A DNA stretch of 64,000 bases from Couchioplanes caeruleus (GTDB lineage Bacteria > Actinomycetota > Actinomycetes > Mycobacteriales > Micromonosporaceae): assembly GCF_003751945.1 (NCBI RefSeq), contig NZ_RJKL01000001.1, positions 4,030,001 through 4,094,000 on the forward strand, written 5' to 3'. The translations under genes were made by a program, and so were the position numbers. The notes under the pieces are model-generated. The model did not search any database and was not told the origin of the DNA. It worked only from the letters and a program-made list of their open reading frames with translations. Position 1 is the first letter of the stretch. Every line of letters begins with the position of its first letter. Shown here piece after piece: positions 7,932-22,015 of the stretch.

Positions 7932-9538
7932 CACGGCGTCCCTTCACTCCGACCGCGGGCAGCCCCCACGATCTGGTCGAACTCCTCGTCGAAGCCCGGA
8001 TAGTCGGTGCGGGGAAGGCCACCGGCCTCCATCAAGCTACCGGAGCCGTCGCGCGGCGTGATCCGGAACCACAGCCGCCGCCGGTGCCCGGCCAGCGAGA
8101 GCATCAGCCCGATCAGTCCCAGGACCGCACCGCCGAGCACCAGCGACTGGGTCGGGTCGGCGCGCACCGCCAGCGTCGCGAACGGCCGGGTGCCGACGAA
8201 CTCCAGCTTGGTGCCGTCGTCCAGGGTCCAGGACTGTCCCGGCGTGAGCCGCTGCGGCCGCTCGCCGCTGACCTGCTTGAGCTTGCCGTTGACGAGCTGC
8301 GAGCGGTCCAGGGCGTAGACCGAGCCGGGCAGGCCGGCGTCGAGGCCGAGGTTTCCCCGGTACGCGCTGAGGAACAGCACCGGGTCCTTCTCGTCCGGGA
8401 AGATCGAGGCCGGACCGCCCCTCGGATCCACCGTGGGCAGATAGACGCCCTCGAAGCCGACCTGGAGGTTCTCCTCGCGCCGGTTCGTCTTCGGGTCGAT
8501 GTTGACGTCGGGGAACTGGGCGACGCCCTCGCTGGTGAACATGCCGTCGCGGGGCAGGAAGGGGACGATCTTGGTCTGCTGGGCGCCGTACCGGTCGGTG
8601 TAACGCAGTTCCACCGCGTAGCCGTGGCCGAGCAGGTGGATGTTCGCCCGCGACAGCCGCAGCGGGTCGTTGACCGTGAACCGGGCCTGCCGCCATGCGC
8701 CGTCCTGCTTCTCCTGCACCTCGACGCTGGCTTCGAATTCCTTCGGCTGGCCGCTCGCCTGGAACGCGGCCTCGAAGTTGTTCAGCCGCAGGCAGAAGAA
8801 CGGCAGGTCGGCGGCCTCGACGCGGGGGCCGAGCGACCACTCGTCGTACTGCGTCACCGAATTGCAGAAGCCCTGGTCCGCGCCCTGCACCAGGAGGCGG
8901 TTGCCGTGCCAGCCGTACCAGTGGCCGAAACCCACCCCGATCAGCACCGCGAGCAGGGCCAGGTGGAAGAGCAGATTGCCGGTCTCCTTGAGGTGGCCCT
9001 TCTCGGCCGAGACCGTGATGCCGCCCCCACCCTCCCGGACGACCGTGCGGAAGCGGCGCTTGCGCAGCACGGCCGCGGCGGCTTGCGCCGCGGCCGCCGG
9101 ATCGTCGGGTCGCTCCTCCGCCTTCGCGAACTGCGGCAGCCGTTCCATCCGCCGGGGCGCATCCGGGGGAACGGTGCGCAGCGCGCGGACGTGGTCCCGC
9201 AGCCGCGGCACCACACAACCGATCAGCGAGGTGAACAGCAGCAGGTAGATGGCGGCGAACCAGGGGGACGCGTACACCTCGAAGCCGCCGAGCCGGTCCA
9301 GGACCGGCGCCAGGTCGGGATGCTCGCGGAAGTAGCCGGCGACGTTCTCGGCGTTGACCGAGCGCTGCGGCAGCACCGAGCCGGGGATCGCGGCGACGGC
9401 GAGCAGGAAGAGCAGGACGAGCGCCGTACGCATGCTGGTGAGCTGGCGCCACGAGTTGCGCAGCAGGGCCCGGAGCCGGTTCGGCCGGCGCGGCGGCGGC
9501 GCGGCGGCCGGCGCCAGACGTTCGTCGACGGCCGTCAC
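7931..9538 (-). CDS. resB: ResB cytochrome c biogenesis protein (system II)
   Basis: A 535-residue protein with the ResB arrangement: three N-terminal membrane helices (first about 36-53, PGSVLPQ loop, then one about 95-112 and another about 180-200), a large extracytoplasmic domain, and a final helix near 495-515 (SLVLGGAVLGLIGLMLS). With CcsB it forms the holocytochrome c synthetase complex. The start GTG at 9538 overlaps the ccdA stop as GTGA (9535-9538), which decides the start against longer in-frame extensions. The short C-terminal cytoplasmic tail ends at the ccsB start. Member of the hemL-to-ccsB operon. Confidence 0.93.
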   Translation of the reverse strand: MTAVDERLAPAAAPPPRRPNRLRALLRNSWRQLTSMRTALVLLFLLAVAAIPGSVLPQRSVNAENVAGYFREHPDLAPVLDRLGGFEVYASPWFAAIYLLLFTSLIGCVVPRLRDHVRALRTVPPDAPRRMERLPQFAKAEERPDDPAAAAQAAAAVLRKRRFRTVVREGGGGITVSAEKGHLKETGNLLFHLALLAVLIGVGFGHWYGWHGNRLLVQGADQGFCNSVTQYDEWSLGPRVEAADLPFFCLRLNNFEAAFQASGQPKEFEASVEVQEKQDGAWRQARFTVNDPLRLSRANIHLLGHGYAVELRYTDRYGAQQTKIVPFLPRDGMFTSEGVAQFPDVNIDPKTNRREENLQVGFEGVYLPTVDPRGGPASIFPDEKDPVLFLSAYRGNLGLDAGLPGSVYALDRSQLVNGKLKQVSGERPQRLTPGQSWTLDDGTKLEFVGTRPFATLAVRADPTQSLVLGGAVLGLIGLMLSLAGHRRRLWFRITPRDGSGSLMEAGGLPRTDYPGFDEEFDQIVGAARGRSEGTP

Positions 9539-10293
9539 AGCAGCGTCCCGTCGAAGGCGATCGTGGTCTGCAGCCAGATGAGGAAGGTGTCCCAGCCGCC
9601 CGTGACCAGCGTGATGCCGACGCCGATGAGCAGTGCGCCGCCGATCCGGGTGACCCACCGGCTGTTGCGCCGGACCGCCTTGAAGACGCCGAGCAGCCGC
9701 CGGAAGAAGAGCCCGAAGAGCACGAACGGCAGACCGAGACCCAGGCTGTACGCCAACGCGAGGGTCACCGCGCGGTCGGTCTGTCCCGCCGTCGTGGCGA
9801 GGCCGAGGACCGCGCCGAGGGTCGGGCCCACGCACGGGATCCAGGAAATCGCGAAGAGTGCCCCGAAGACCGGCGCGCCGAGCAGCCCGGCGCTCGGCAG
9901 GCGATGGATCCGCACCTCGCGCTGCATGCCGGGGACGAGCCCCAGGAAGGCGAGACCGAGCAGGATGATCAGGACGCCGAGCACGATGTTCAGCGCCTGC
10001 CGGTGGGTCTGCAGCGTCTTGCCGACGTTCGCCACCAACGCCGCCGACAGCGAGAAGACGACCGCGAACCCGAGCACGAACAGGCTGGTCCCGGCAAGGA
10101 TGCGCCCCTTGGCGCGGGCCTGCGGGGTGGCGTCCAGATCCGAACCGGCCAGACCGGTCACATAGGACAGATAGCCCGGAATGAGGGGCAGGACGCACGG
10201 CGACAGAAAGCTGACCAGTCCGGCCACCGCCGCGGCCGCGATCGCCAGCAGGAGAGGTCCGCTGCTGGCGGTGTCGGCGAACGACTCCCCCAT
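9535..10293 (-). CDS. ccdA: CcdA thiol-disulfide transporter
   Basis: A 252-residue membrane protein with six predicted helices and the two CcdA cysteine motifs: SPCVLPLIPG (C33) and SWIPCVGPTLGA near residue 150. It moves reducing equivalents from cytoplasmic thioredoxin across the membrane to the outer TlpA-type thioredoxin, here encoded immediately upstream, so apocytochrome CXXCH cysteines stay reduced for haem attachment. The start ATG at 10293 overlaps the tlpA stop as TGATG, and the stop overlaps the resB start. Length is typical of the CcdA branch rather than full DsbD. Confidence 0.94.
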   Translation of the reverse strand: MGESFADTASSGPLLLAIAAAAVAGLVSFLSPCVLPLIPGYLSYVTGLAGSDLDATPQARAKGRILAGTSLFVLGFAVVFSLSAALVANVGKTLQTHRQALNIVLGVLIILLGLAFLGLVPGMQREVRIHRLPSAGLLGAPVFGALFAISWIPCVGPTLGAVLGLATTAGQTDRAVTLALAYSLGLGLPFVLFGLFFRRLLGVFKAVRRNSRWVTRIGGALLIGVGITLVTGGWDTFLIWLQTTIAFDGTLL

Positions 10294-10856
10294 CAGCCGT
10301 TCACCTCGGCGGCGATACGCTCCACTACCGGCTGCAGGACGCCGATGGTGGTCGCGCCGCGGATGCCGGCAGCGATCCGGCCCTGGCGGTCGAGCACCAG
10401 CGTCGCCGGAGTGCTGACCTGGGTGACGTCGAACTTCAGCGCGACGCTGCCATCCGGGTCGAAGATGCTCGGGTACGTCACCCGGCCTCGCTCGAACGCC
10501 TTCGCCGAGTCCCGGTCGTCGCGCGAGTTGACCCCGACGAAGGTGACGTTCTTCGCCTTGGTCGCCTGGTACGTGCCCTCCAGGTCGTCCGCCTCGGCCC
10601 GGCACGGATTGCACCAGGAGCCCCAGAAGTTGACCACCACGACCTTGCCGCGGTCCTGGGTCACGTCGTACGTGCCGCCGCTGAGCAGCTCGCCGGTCAC
10701 CTCGCGGGCCTCGGGCCGCTGCTCAGGGGTGCACTCGATGACGTTGTCCGCGTTCGTGGTGCACTTCTTCTCCCAGCTCTGCTCGCCGCAGCCGGTCAGC
10801 GCTCCGGCCGTGACGACGGCGGTGAGAACGACAGCGGGAAGCCGGCGCACGGTCAT
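10293..10856 (-). CDS. resA: TlpA/ResA-type thioredoxin lipoprotein
   Basis: A 187-residue exported thioredoxin. The signal peptide ends in lipobox LTGC with C23 as the lipidated cysteine, and the active site is WCNPC (81-85) preceded by VVVVNFWGS. A cis-Pro loop (VSTPATLVLD) follows. Two further cysteines (C32, C42) lie between the anchor and the thioredoxin fold. It should act outside the membrane as the apocytochrome c reductant fed by CcdA. The start ATG at 10856 overlaps the phosphatase stop as ATGA. Confidence 0.93.
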   Translation of the reverse strand: MTVRRLPAVVLTAVVTAGALTGCGEQSWEKKCTTNADNVIECTPEQRPEAREVTGELLSGGTYDVTQDRGKVVVVNFWGSWCNPCRAEADDLEGTYQATKAKNVTFVGVNSRDDRDSAKAFERGRVTYPSIFDPDGSVALKFDVTQVSTPATLVLDRQGRIAAGIRGATTIGVLQPVVERIAAEVNG

Positions 10857-11509
10857 GCCCCCTTGGCGGTCCCGGCGCCGGGCGACATCGCGATCAGGGC
10901 GGCGGCCGGCTCGGAGTAGTCGATGCCGACCACCTTCGCGCCCTCGAACCGGAACGAGGTGAGGCTCGCCAGCCCGCACTGCCGGCGGCGGGGATCGTGC
11001 CAGAGGCGCTTCTTCTCGACGTAGCGGCGCAGCGTCCAGATCGGTAGCTGATGCGACACGCAGACGGCCTCGTGTCCCTCCGCGGCGACCCGGGCGGCCT
11101 GGACCGCGGCGAACATCCGCTGGGCGATCACGAGGTAGGCCTCGCCCCAGCTCGGCGTGATCGGGTCGCGCAGCACCCACCAGTGCCGGGGGTTGCTGAA
11201 CGCGCCGTCGCCGACGGAGACCTTCTTGCCCTCGAAGAAGTTCGCGCTCTCGATGAGCCGGATGTCGGTCGCCGTCTCCAGCCCGAACCGCTCGGCGAAC
11301 GGCTCGGCGGTCTCCTGGGCGCGTTCCAGCGGACTCGCCACGACGTGCGTGACGTCGCGCTCGGCGAGCACCTCGGCGGCGGCCTTCGCCATCTGCCGGC
11401 CGAGCTCGGAGAGGTGGAAGTCGGGCAGACGCCCGTAGAGGATCTTGGCGGGATTGTAGACCTCGCCGTGCCGCAGCACGTGCACCGTGGTCTTGGTCGG
11501 CTCGCTCAT
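10853..11509 (-). CDS. histidine phosphatase superfamily protein
   Basis: A 218-residue protein with the phosphohistidine motif RHGEVYNP (R13, H14) near the N-terminus and a second catalytic region [13 protein letters not shown], followed by the late [11 protein letters not shown] histidine. These define the phosphoglycerate-mutase-like phosphatases. It is coupled both to hemL (ATGA, 11506-11509) and to tlpA (ATGA, 10853-10856). A phosphatase of this type in the same place in the haem/cytochrome c operon is common in actinobacteria, but its substrate is not known to me. It is not a glycolytic mutase by context. Confidence 0.88.
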   Translation of the reverse strand: MSEPTKTTVHVLRHGEVYNPAKILYGRLPDFHLSELGRQMAKAAAEVLAERDVTHVVASPLERAQETAEPFAERFGLETATDIRLIESANFFEGKKVSVGDGAFSNPRHWWVLRDPITPSWGEAYLVIAQRMFAAVQAARVAAEGHEAVCVSHQLPIWTLRRYVEKKRLWHDPRRRQCGLASLTSFRFEGAKVVGIDYSEPAAALIAMSPGAGTAKGA

Positions 11510-12840
11510 GTGTCATCTCCCGCTGCCGCGGCGGCCCGTGCCGCCGCCGGCAGCGCCGCACCGATCGTCTCCAGGGCGTCGTCGTTCAGCGCCGTCGACA
11601 CGAACCACGACTCGAACGCGCTCGGCGGCAGGTACACGCCGCGGCTGAGCATCTCGTGGAAGAACGCCTTGAACGCGGCCGCGTTCTGCGTCTTCGCCGA
11701 GTCGTAGTCGACCACCTCGGCATCGGTGAAGAAGATCGAGAACATGTTGCCGGCGTACGAGAGCCGGTGCGCGACGCCGGCGGCGGCGAGCGCCTCCGAC
11801 GCGAGCTTGCCGACCGTGCCGGAGAGCTCGTCGAGGCGCTGGTAGACGGCGGCGTCGGCGAGGCGCAGGCTGGTCAGCCCGGCGGCGCAGGCCAGCGGGT
11901 TACCGGAGAGCGTGCCGGCCTGGTAAACCGGCCCCGCAGGGGCGAGCCGCGACATGATCTCGGCCCGGCCGCCGAAGGCCGCGGCCGGTAGGCCGCCACC
12001 CATGACCTTTCCGTACGTGAAGAGGTCGGCGTCGACGGGCTCGAGGCCGGCCCAGCCGCCCGCCGAGACCCGGAAGCCGGTCATGACCTCGTCGACGATG
12101 AGCAGGGCGCCGTTCGCGTGCGCGATCTCGGCCAGCCGCCGGTTGAAGCCGTCGCGAGGCGCGACCACGCCCATGTTGCCGGGCGCGGCCTCGGTGATGA
12201 TCGCGGCGATGTCGTCCCGCTCGGCGAAGATCGCCTCGACCGCGGCGACGTCGTTGTACGGCGCGACGATGGTCTCGCTCGCCGCCGCACCGGTCACACC
12301 GGGCGAATCGGGCAGGCCCAGCGTCGCGACGCCCGAGCCGGCGGCGGCGAGCAGGGCGTCCACGTGCCCGTGGTAGCAGCCGGCGAACTTCACGATCTTC
12401 GACCGGCCGGTGTAGCCGCGGGCCAGCCGGATCGCCGTCATCGTCGCCTCGGTGCCGGAGTTGACCAGGCGCACCTGCTCGACCGGCGTACGGCGGACGA
12501 TCTCCTCGGCGAGCTCGACCTCACCCTCGGTGGGCGTGCCGAAGCTGGTGCCGCGCGCGGCGGCGGCCTGCACCGCGGCGACGATCGCCGGGTGCGCCTG
12601 CCCGTGGATCAGCGGACCCCACGAGCAGACCAGGTCCACGTAGCGGCGCCCGTCGGCGTCGACCATCCACGGACCTTCGCCGTGCGCCATGAACCGCGGC
12701 ACTCCGCCGACGGCCCGGAACGCACGCACGGGTGAATTGACCCCGCCGGGCACGATGGCCTGGGCGCGGTCGAACAGGGCCTGGGAAACCGGGGCGTCCT
12801 GCGGGTACGGGGCGCCGGCGGTGCGGTATGAGGTGGTCAC
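11506..12840 (-). CDS. hemL: glutamate-1-semialdehyde 2,1-aminomutase
   Basis: A 444-residue class III PLP aminotransferase fold enzyme that makes 5-aminolevulinate in the C5 haem pathway. Signatures include [16 protein letters not shown] near residue 30 and the PLP lysine in [16 protein letters not shown]. The GTG at 12840 matches the family N-terminus; AGGAT lies 5 nt upstream and could be a weak ribosome site or a -10 element. It heads an operon of six coupled genes for haem and cytochrome c maturation. The STAS gene at 12987 is divergent. Confidence 0.95.
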   Translation of the reverse strand: MTTSYRTAGAPYPQDAPVSQALFDRAQAIVPGGVNSPVRAFRAVGGVPRFMAHGEGPWMVDADGRRYVDLVCSWGPLIHGQAHPAIVAAVQAAAARGTSFGTPTEGEVELAEEIVRRTPVEQVRLVNSGTEATMTAIRLARGYTGRSKIVKFAGCYHGHVDALLAAAGSGVATLGLPDSPGVTGAAASETIVAPYNDVAAVEAIFAERDDIAAIITEAAPGNMGVVAPRDGFNRRLAEIAHANGALLIVDEVMTGFRVSAGGWAGLEPVDADLFTYGKVMGGGLPAAAFGGRAEIMSRLAPAGPVYQAGTLSGNPLACAAGLTSLRLADAAVYQRLDELSGTVGKLASEALAAAGVAHRLSYAGNMFSIFFTDAEVVDYDSAKTQNAAAFKAFFHEMLSRGVYLPPSAFESWFVSTALNDDALETIGAALPAAARAAAAAGDDT

Positions 12841-12986
12841 GGCGGATCCTATTCTGTCAGCGCGGTCCGGGCGGCGTCCGCCCAGCCCCGTACGAGGGTT
12901 GTTCACATCACTGGGAGACCCGCCGGAGGGACGCACGAAATCGCGCCCAACAGGCCGGATTCGACCACCCGCGATAGGGTGGCGGG

Positions 12987-13313
12987 GTGGAGCGACCGGA
13001 GCTGTCCATCGCCGTTGAGCGCGCCCCCGACGAGGTGGTTTTCCACCTTGCCGGGGAGATCGACGTGCTGACCGTGGCGCGGCTGTCGGCGATGGTGAAC
13101 GAGGTCCTACAGGAGCCGCCGGCCCGCATCGAGCTCGACATGGCGGGCGTGACGTTCTGCGACTCCCAGGGCCTCGGCACGCTGGTGGTGCTCAGCCGCA
13201 AGGCCCAGCACGCCCGGGCCGTCCTGGCCCTCACCAACGTCGGCGACTTCCTGATGCGCGTACTGGACATCACGGGCCTGCGGTCCGCCCTGATGATCTC
13301 GTCGACCGCCTGA
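12987..13313 (+). CDS. STAS-domain anti-sigma factor antagonist
   Basis: A 108-residue single STAS domain. The motif [16 protein letters not shown] contains the serine (S60) that RsbW-type kinases phosphorylate in SpoIIAA/RsbV homologues. Unphosphorylated protein would bind an anti-sigma kinase and free a sigma factor. No cognate kinase is adjacent, but ATPase and PP2C modules occur in the next genes. It faces away from hemL and converges with the receiver gene at 13318, 4 bp away. Confidence 0.88.
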   Translation: MERPELSIAVERAPDEVVFHLAGEIDVLTVARLSAMVNEVLQEPPARIELDMAGVTFCDSQGLGTLVVLSRKAQHARAVLALTNVGDFLMRVLDITGLRSALMISSTA

Positions 13314-13317
13314 GGCG

Positions 13318-13858
13318 TCAGTTTCCCCAGCGGGCCTTCTCGAGCAGTTCCAGCGCCTCGGCCGGCGCGTCGCCGCCGCCGGCGCGCAGCTTCCGCGCCG
13401 CCTCGTCCACCAGATCCGTCAGCCGCTGCCACTGGGCGTCGCGTTCGCGCACGGTGTCGGCCTGGGCCTTGAGCTGCTGGGTCTTGGTCCAGAGCTCGAC
13501 GAAGATGGAGACCTTGGCGCGCAGGACCCAGGGGTCGAACGGCTTGGTCAGGTAGTCCACGGCACCGACCGCATAGCCACGCAACGCGAGCTGTGCGTCA
13601 CGGTCCGCCGCGGTCAGGAACAGGATCGGGACGTGCCTGGTGCGCTCCCGGCGCTTGATGTGGCTCGCCGTCTCGAAGCCGTCCATGTTGGGCATCTGGG
13701 CGTCCAGCAGGATGACCGCGAAGTCGTCGACGAGGAGCTGCTTGAGCGCTGCCTCGCCGCTCTCCACCGCAACCGCCTGCACGGGCAGGCCCTGGAGTAT
13801 CGCCTCCAGAGCGAGCAGGTTGTCACGGCGGTCGTCGACCAGAAGGGCCTTCGCGCGG

Positions 13859-13872
<14 letters not shown>
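13318..13872 (-). CDS. receiver-domain response regulator with coiled C-terminus
   Basis: A 184-residue protein: a receiver domain (about 7-125) with acidic pair D13-D14, phosphoacceptor D57 in LLDAQMP, T87 and K110 (LTKPF), then a charged helical tail (about 125-180) instead of a DNA-binding domain. It starts inside the 3' end of the poly-HAMP kinase gene (14-bp overlap), so it is made with that kinase and is probably its phosphotransfer partner. The tail may mediate oligomerisation or docking. Output function unknown. Confidence 0.88.
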
Positions 13873-18253
<4,381 letters not shown>

Positions 18254-18366
18254 GCTGTCCTCACTCGCTGTCCACCGTCTGGGGGCGTTCCATCATCTCT
18301 CGCCCGGCCGGGTCATTGCGAGTGATGGCTTTGTGCATACCGCCACCGACAGGAGAGGATGCATGC

Positions 18367-20373
18367 GTGTCGGTGGAGGAAGGAGGGGCGGCGGGTGCGC
18401 TGGTGCGCCGTGTCCGGCTGCCCAACGACCGGCGTACGCCGGCGGCCGCCCGCGCTCTGGTGCGGTCCGTACTCGAGGAGACCGGGCTCGACAGCCTGGT
18501 CAATGAGGCGCTGCTGCTGACCACCGAGCTGTCCACCAACGCCGTCGTGCACGCCGGCACCGAACTCGACATCGAGGTCGCCGCCGACCCGAGCGGGCTC
18601 ACCGTGACCGTGACCGACTTCGCGCCCGGTCCCGTCGAGGAGCTCGCGGTCGGCCCACGCAACGACAAATCCGACATCGGAGAGGTTGCGGAGCGCGGTC
18701 GGGGCCTCCTGCTCGTGGACCACTTCGCGAGCCGCTGGGGCACCGTCCACGAGGGCACCGGCAAGGGCGTCTGGTTCCGTCTCGAGACCCGCGCGACCCC
18801 GGCCACCGCCCTGCCGGTGACCGAGGGAGATGCGGCTCCCAGCGTCGGCGAGCTCACCACGCTGCTGCAGACGGACCCCGAGCGCCCGACCGAGGAGGCG
18901 CTCGCCGAGTTCGCCACCGACCTGCTGGCGCGGCTGGCCCGGCTCACCGGCGCGACCGGCGGGGTGCTCCGGCTCGACCGCGGCGACGGCACCGGCCGGC
19001 AGGTCCTCGCCCGGCACGGCCGGACCCCGCGTACGGACGCCGCGACCATCCGGGTGCCGCTCGCGGTGCAGCGGCCGTACGTGGGTGAGCTGGAGCTGGA
19101 CTCCTCCCCCGACGGCTACGCGATGCCGCTGGCCGCGATCGTCGCCGAACGGCTCTCGCTGCACCTCGAGAACGACCGGCTGCGCCGCACCGACCTGCGC
19201 CGGCAGACCTGGCTCACGTTCCTGGCCGAGGCGAGCGAGCTGCTCGCCCAGTCCCTGGACGTCAACCTGACCATGGCCCTGATCCCCCAGCTCGTCGTGC
19301 CCCGGCTGGGCCAGTGGTGCGCGGTGCACACCACCGACACCTGGGGGCGGCTCCAGCTCGCCGCGGCCACGCACGCCGAGGAATCGGCCGTCTCCCACCT
19401 GTACGGCTTCCTCTCCGAAACCGGCCCCGACTCGATCCTGGCCCGGCTGGAGGAGGCGTCCCGGCTCGGTCAGCAGGTCATGTTCGGCAACCCGTCGGAG
19501 GGCTTCGCGGTGCCGCTGGTCGCCCGGGGGCAGCGCCTCGGCACCCTCGCGGTCGGGCGCCACCTGCGGCACCGGCACGACGTGGACGAGGTCGCCGTCC
19601 TCGAGGACGTGGCCCGCCGGGCGGCGCTCGCCATCGACAATGCGCGGATCCACGACGAGCGGCGCCGCGTCGCCCGTACGCTGCAGGCCTCGCTGCTCCC
19701 CCCGGCCCTGCCGCACGTCCCCGGCGTCGGCTTCGCGGCCGAGTACGTACCGACCGGCTCGGAGGTCGGCGGCGACTTCTACGACGTGGTCCCCACCGAC
19801 GGCGGCTGGATAGTGGTCGTCGGCGACGTGTCCGGTAAGGGCGTCCAGGCGGCGACGGTGACGGGCCTGGTCCGCGACGTCATCCGGATCCTGGTCGACG
19901 ACGGCAAGCCCATGAAGGAAGTCCTCCACCGGGTCAACCGCACCCTGGTCCAGCGTGGCGGCGGACGCTACTGCACCCTGGCCATGGCCTCGGTGACCCG
20001 CAACGACGCGGAGCTGGACGTCTGCCTGCATCTCGCCGGCCACGACCGCGCGGTCCTGGTCCGCGCGGACGGCAAGACGTCGTTCGTGGGCGAGGGCGGC
20101 ACGGCCCTGGGCCTGCTGGAGAGCATCACCTCCCCGGACGCGGCCGTACGCCTGCACGCGGGCGACTCCCTGATCTTCTACACCGATGGCGTGACGGAAC
20201 GCCGCCGGGGCCGCGAACTGTTCGGCACGGCACGCCTGCGCGACGCGGCGGCACCCCTGGCCGGCTATCCCGCGGACGTGATGGCGGCCCGCCTGCGCTC
20301 CACGACGATCAATTTCTCGGTCGAGGAACCGCGCGACGACATCGCCATCCTGGTGCTGCGCAACGACGCCTGA
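18367..20373 (+). CDS. RsbW-like ATPase, GAF, PP2C (SpoIIE) phosphatase
   Basis: A 668-residue cytoplasmic protein in the order: GHKL ATPase resembling anti-sigma kinases (about 10-135, N-box [13 protein letters not shown]2 [11 protein letters not shown]), a GAF-like region (about 165-280), a second GAF (about 290-440) and a SpoIIE-type PP2C (about 450-668, [29 protein letters not shown]). It carries both a kinase-like and a phosphatase module, so it could set the phosphorylation state of a STAS antagonist. The GTG at 18367 is chosen for AGGAGAGG at 18351-18358; longer in-frame starts (TTG 18316, GTG 18322) lack a ribosome site. Divergent from the poly-HAMP kinase. Confidence 0.9.
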   Translation: MSVEEGGAAGALVRRVRLPNDRRTPAAARALVRSVLEETGLDSLVNEALLLTTELSTNAVVHAGTELDIEVAADPSGLTVTVTDFAPGPVEELAVGPRNDKSDIGEVAERGRGLLLVDHFASRWGTVHEGTGKGVWFRLETRATPATALPVTEGDAAPSVGELTTLLQTDPERPTEEALAEFATDLLARLARLTGATGGVLRLDRGDGTGRQVLARHGRTPRTDAATIRVPLAVQRPYVGELELDSSPDGYAMPLAAIVAERLSLHLENDRLRRTDLRRQTWLTFLAEASELLAQSLDVNLTMALIPQLVVPRLGQWCAVHTTDTWGRLQLAAATHAEESAVSHLYGFLSETGPDSILARLEEASRLGQQVMFGNPSEGFAVPLVARGQRLGTLAVGRHLRHRHDVDEVAVLEDVARRAALAIDNARIHDERRRVARTLQASLLPPALPHVPGVGFAAEYVPTGSEVGGDFYDVVPTDGGWIVVVGDVSGKGVQAATVTGLVRDVIRILVDDGKPMKEVLHRVNRTLVQRGGGRYCTLAMASVTRNDAELDVCLHLAGHDRAVLVRADGKTSFVGEGGTALGLLESITSPDAAVRLHAGDSLIFYTDGVTERRRGRELFGTARLRDAAAPLAGYPADVMAARLRSTTINFSVEEPRDDIAILVLRNDA

Positions 20374-20404
20374 AGTTGCCGTACCCCCGTGGCAGGGTGA
20401 CGTC

Positions 20405-20971
20405 GTGGCCAAGACGCAGTACTACACCGCGACGAGCATCGACGGCTTCATCGCCGACCAGCACAACTCCCTCGACTGGCTGTTCGAGGTCGGCGACGGC
20501 GGCGACGACGACAACCCCTTCGCGACCTTCTTCGCCCAGGTGGGCGCCTTCGCCATGGGCGCCACGACCTACGAGTGGATCCTCGAGCACGACGCCCTCC
20601 TCGAGCAGCCCCTCAAATGGGCGGACTACTACGGCGACACCCCGGCCTGGGTCTTCACCCACCGCGACCTGCCCCGCATCCCCGGCGCCAACCTCACCTT
20701 CGTCCAGGGCGACGTCCGCCCGGTGCACCAGGCCATGACGGAGGCGGCACAGGGCAAGAATCTATGGGTGGTCGGCGGCGGCGAGCTGGCCGGAGCCTTC
20801 GCCGACGCCGGCCTGCTCGACGAGCTCGTCCTGGGCGTGGCCCCGGTGACCCTGGGCGCCGGCGCGCCGCTCCTGCCACGCCGTCTGACCTCGGCGCGCC
20901 TGTCGCTGACCTCGATGGAACAGCACGGACCGTTCGCCTACCTGACGTACGCGGTCGCCCCGACCCGGTGA
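20405..20971 (+). CDS. DHFR/RibD C-terminal-like reductase, paralogue 1
   Basis: A 188-residue protein of the RibD_C/dihydrofolate-reductase-like family: N-terminal TQYYTATSIDGFIAD, the GATTYEW helix and VVGGGELAGAFADAGLLDEL with the NADPH-type GGG. Such proteins are common in actinobacteria and mostly uncharacterised; true folate reduction is unlikely. A close paralogue, about two thirds identical by eye, lies at 22016-22681. The gene starts 32 bp after the PP2C gene on the same strand, so read-through is possible. Confidence 0.85.
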   Translation: MAKTQYYTATSIDGFIADQHNSLDWLFEVGDGGDDDNPFATFFAQVGAFAMGATTYEWILEHDALLEQPLKWADYYGDTPAWVFTHRDLPRIPGANLTFVQGDVRPVHQAMTEAAQGKNLWVVGGGELAGAFADAGLLDELVLGVAPVTLGAGAPLLPRRLTSARLSLTSMEQHGPFAYLTYAVAPTR

Positions 20972-21055
20972 ACACCGGCGGAACGACGCGGTCGGCGCAA
21001 GTCGCCGGCTTCGTCCGGATTCCGCCGGTCGGTGCCGGCCGCGGTCACCTCGGCC

Positions 21056-21077
21056 CTCTCCGGCAATGGCCGGAGAG
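21056..21077. terminator. bidirectional hairpin between convergent genes
   Basis: Perfect 9-bp arms CTCTCCGGC / GCCGGAGAG around a 4-nt loop, flanked by a further GGCC/GGCC pairing. It lies between the DHFR-like gene (ends 20971) and the convergent PGA-hydrolase-like gene (ends 21087). No U-tract, as is usual for actinobacterial terminators. Confidence 0.6.
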
Positions 21078-21086
21078 AAGGCCGCC

Positions 21087-21863
21087 TCAGGGCTGGGCGT
21101 AGACGCCGCGGACAGTGTCGACGAACTTCTGCCCTCGTGCCGAGATCGGTCCGCCCTCCGTGGGGAAAAGCTCGTCGCGGAGCTCGCGCGTCAGCTCGAA
21201 CTGGACACCCGCGCCGTCGGCGTCCTTGTTGACGAAGTTGTCGGGCGACGTGCCCCCGATGTCGGCGGGTGCGGGCCGCACGACGTCGAAACCGGCGGTG
21301 CGAAGGGCGGTCTCCAGCTCGGCACCGGTGGTGGTGTCCCGGCCACCGATGTAGACCTTCTTACCCTCCTTGGCGGTGCCGTGGATCGACAGGGCGTGGG
21401 TGCGTTGACCGATCAGGATCAGACACTCCTTGACGTCCCAGTTCTCGCTGGTGACGTGCAGCCGGGCGTTCTGACCGGCGGGCAGCTTGCCCCGGAACTG
21501 GCACTGGGTGTGGTCATTGCCGGCGATCGCCGCGGCGATCTCGCTGGTGCGCACTTCGATGTTGCCACCGTGGGGTGCGACCACGATCAGCGGCGAGCGG
21601 GTGACCGTCCAGTTGAGGTCGTAGGCGGTCCCGCTCTGCTCCACCATGCGGAGCGCGGTCATCGACGGGTACTCGGCGACCTTGCCCGGCGCGGCGACTC
21701 TCCGCTGCGCCGCCGCCTGGGTGCCGAGGTTCTGCTGCGTTGTCGCCGGGCGATCGAGATTCTGCTGCACCGGCGCCTGGCGGTTGCCGGCGAGCACATA
21801 GCCGGCCGACAACGCGAGGGGGACGGCGAGGGCGCTGAGGACCCACTGCTTGCGGCTGGTCAT
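21087..21863 (-). CDS. exported poly-gamma-glutamate hydrolase-like protein
   Basis: A 258-residue protein with an N-terminal signal or anchor helix (about 6-25, QWVLSALAVPLALSAGYVLAG), a Gln/Ala-rich linker, then a domain with VVAPHGGNIEVRTSEIA, LSIHGT and later conserved acidic residues. This is the zinc-site pattern of the phage PghP/YmaC gamma-PGA hydrolase family (DUF867 type). It would cleave gamma-linked polyglutamate or a related substrate outside the cell. The ATG at 21863 has AGGAG at 6 nt; the ATG at 21869 abuts that site. It sits between two DHFR-like paralogues on the other strand. Confidence 0.78.
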   Translation of the reverse strand: MTSRKQWVLSALAVPLALSAGYVLAGNRQAPVQQNLDRPATTQQNLGTQAAAQRRVAAPGKVAEYPSMTALRMVEQSGTAYDLNWTVTRSPLIVVAPHGGNIEVRTSEIAAAIAGNDHTQCQFRGKLPAGQNARLHVTSENWDVKECLILIGQRTHALSIHGTAKEGKKVYIGGRDTTTGAELETALRTAGFDVVRPAPADIGGTSPDNFVNKDADGAGVQFELTRELRDELFPTEGGPISARGQKFVDTVRGVYAQP

Positions 21864-22015
21864 GCGCATCTCCTGTCCGTACGACGGGCAGGAAAGGCCG
21901 GCCCGGCGGGCACGGTAGCGTCTCGCCGCACCCGTTCCGCGGCCGCCCTGGATCGGACGGTGGTCCTGGGCCGATCCGACCCTTTTGTCGGCTGCGTCAT
22001 GGCATGGTGTTTGTC

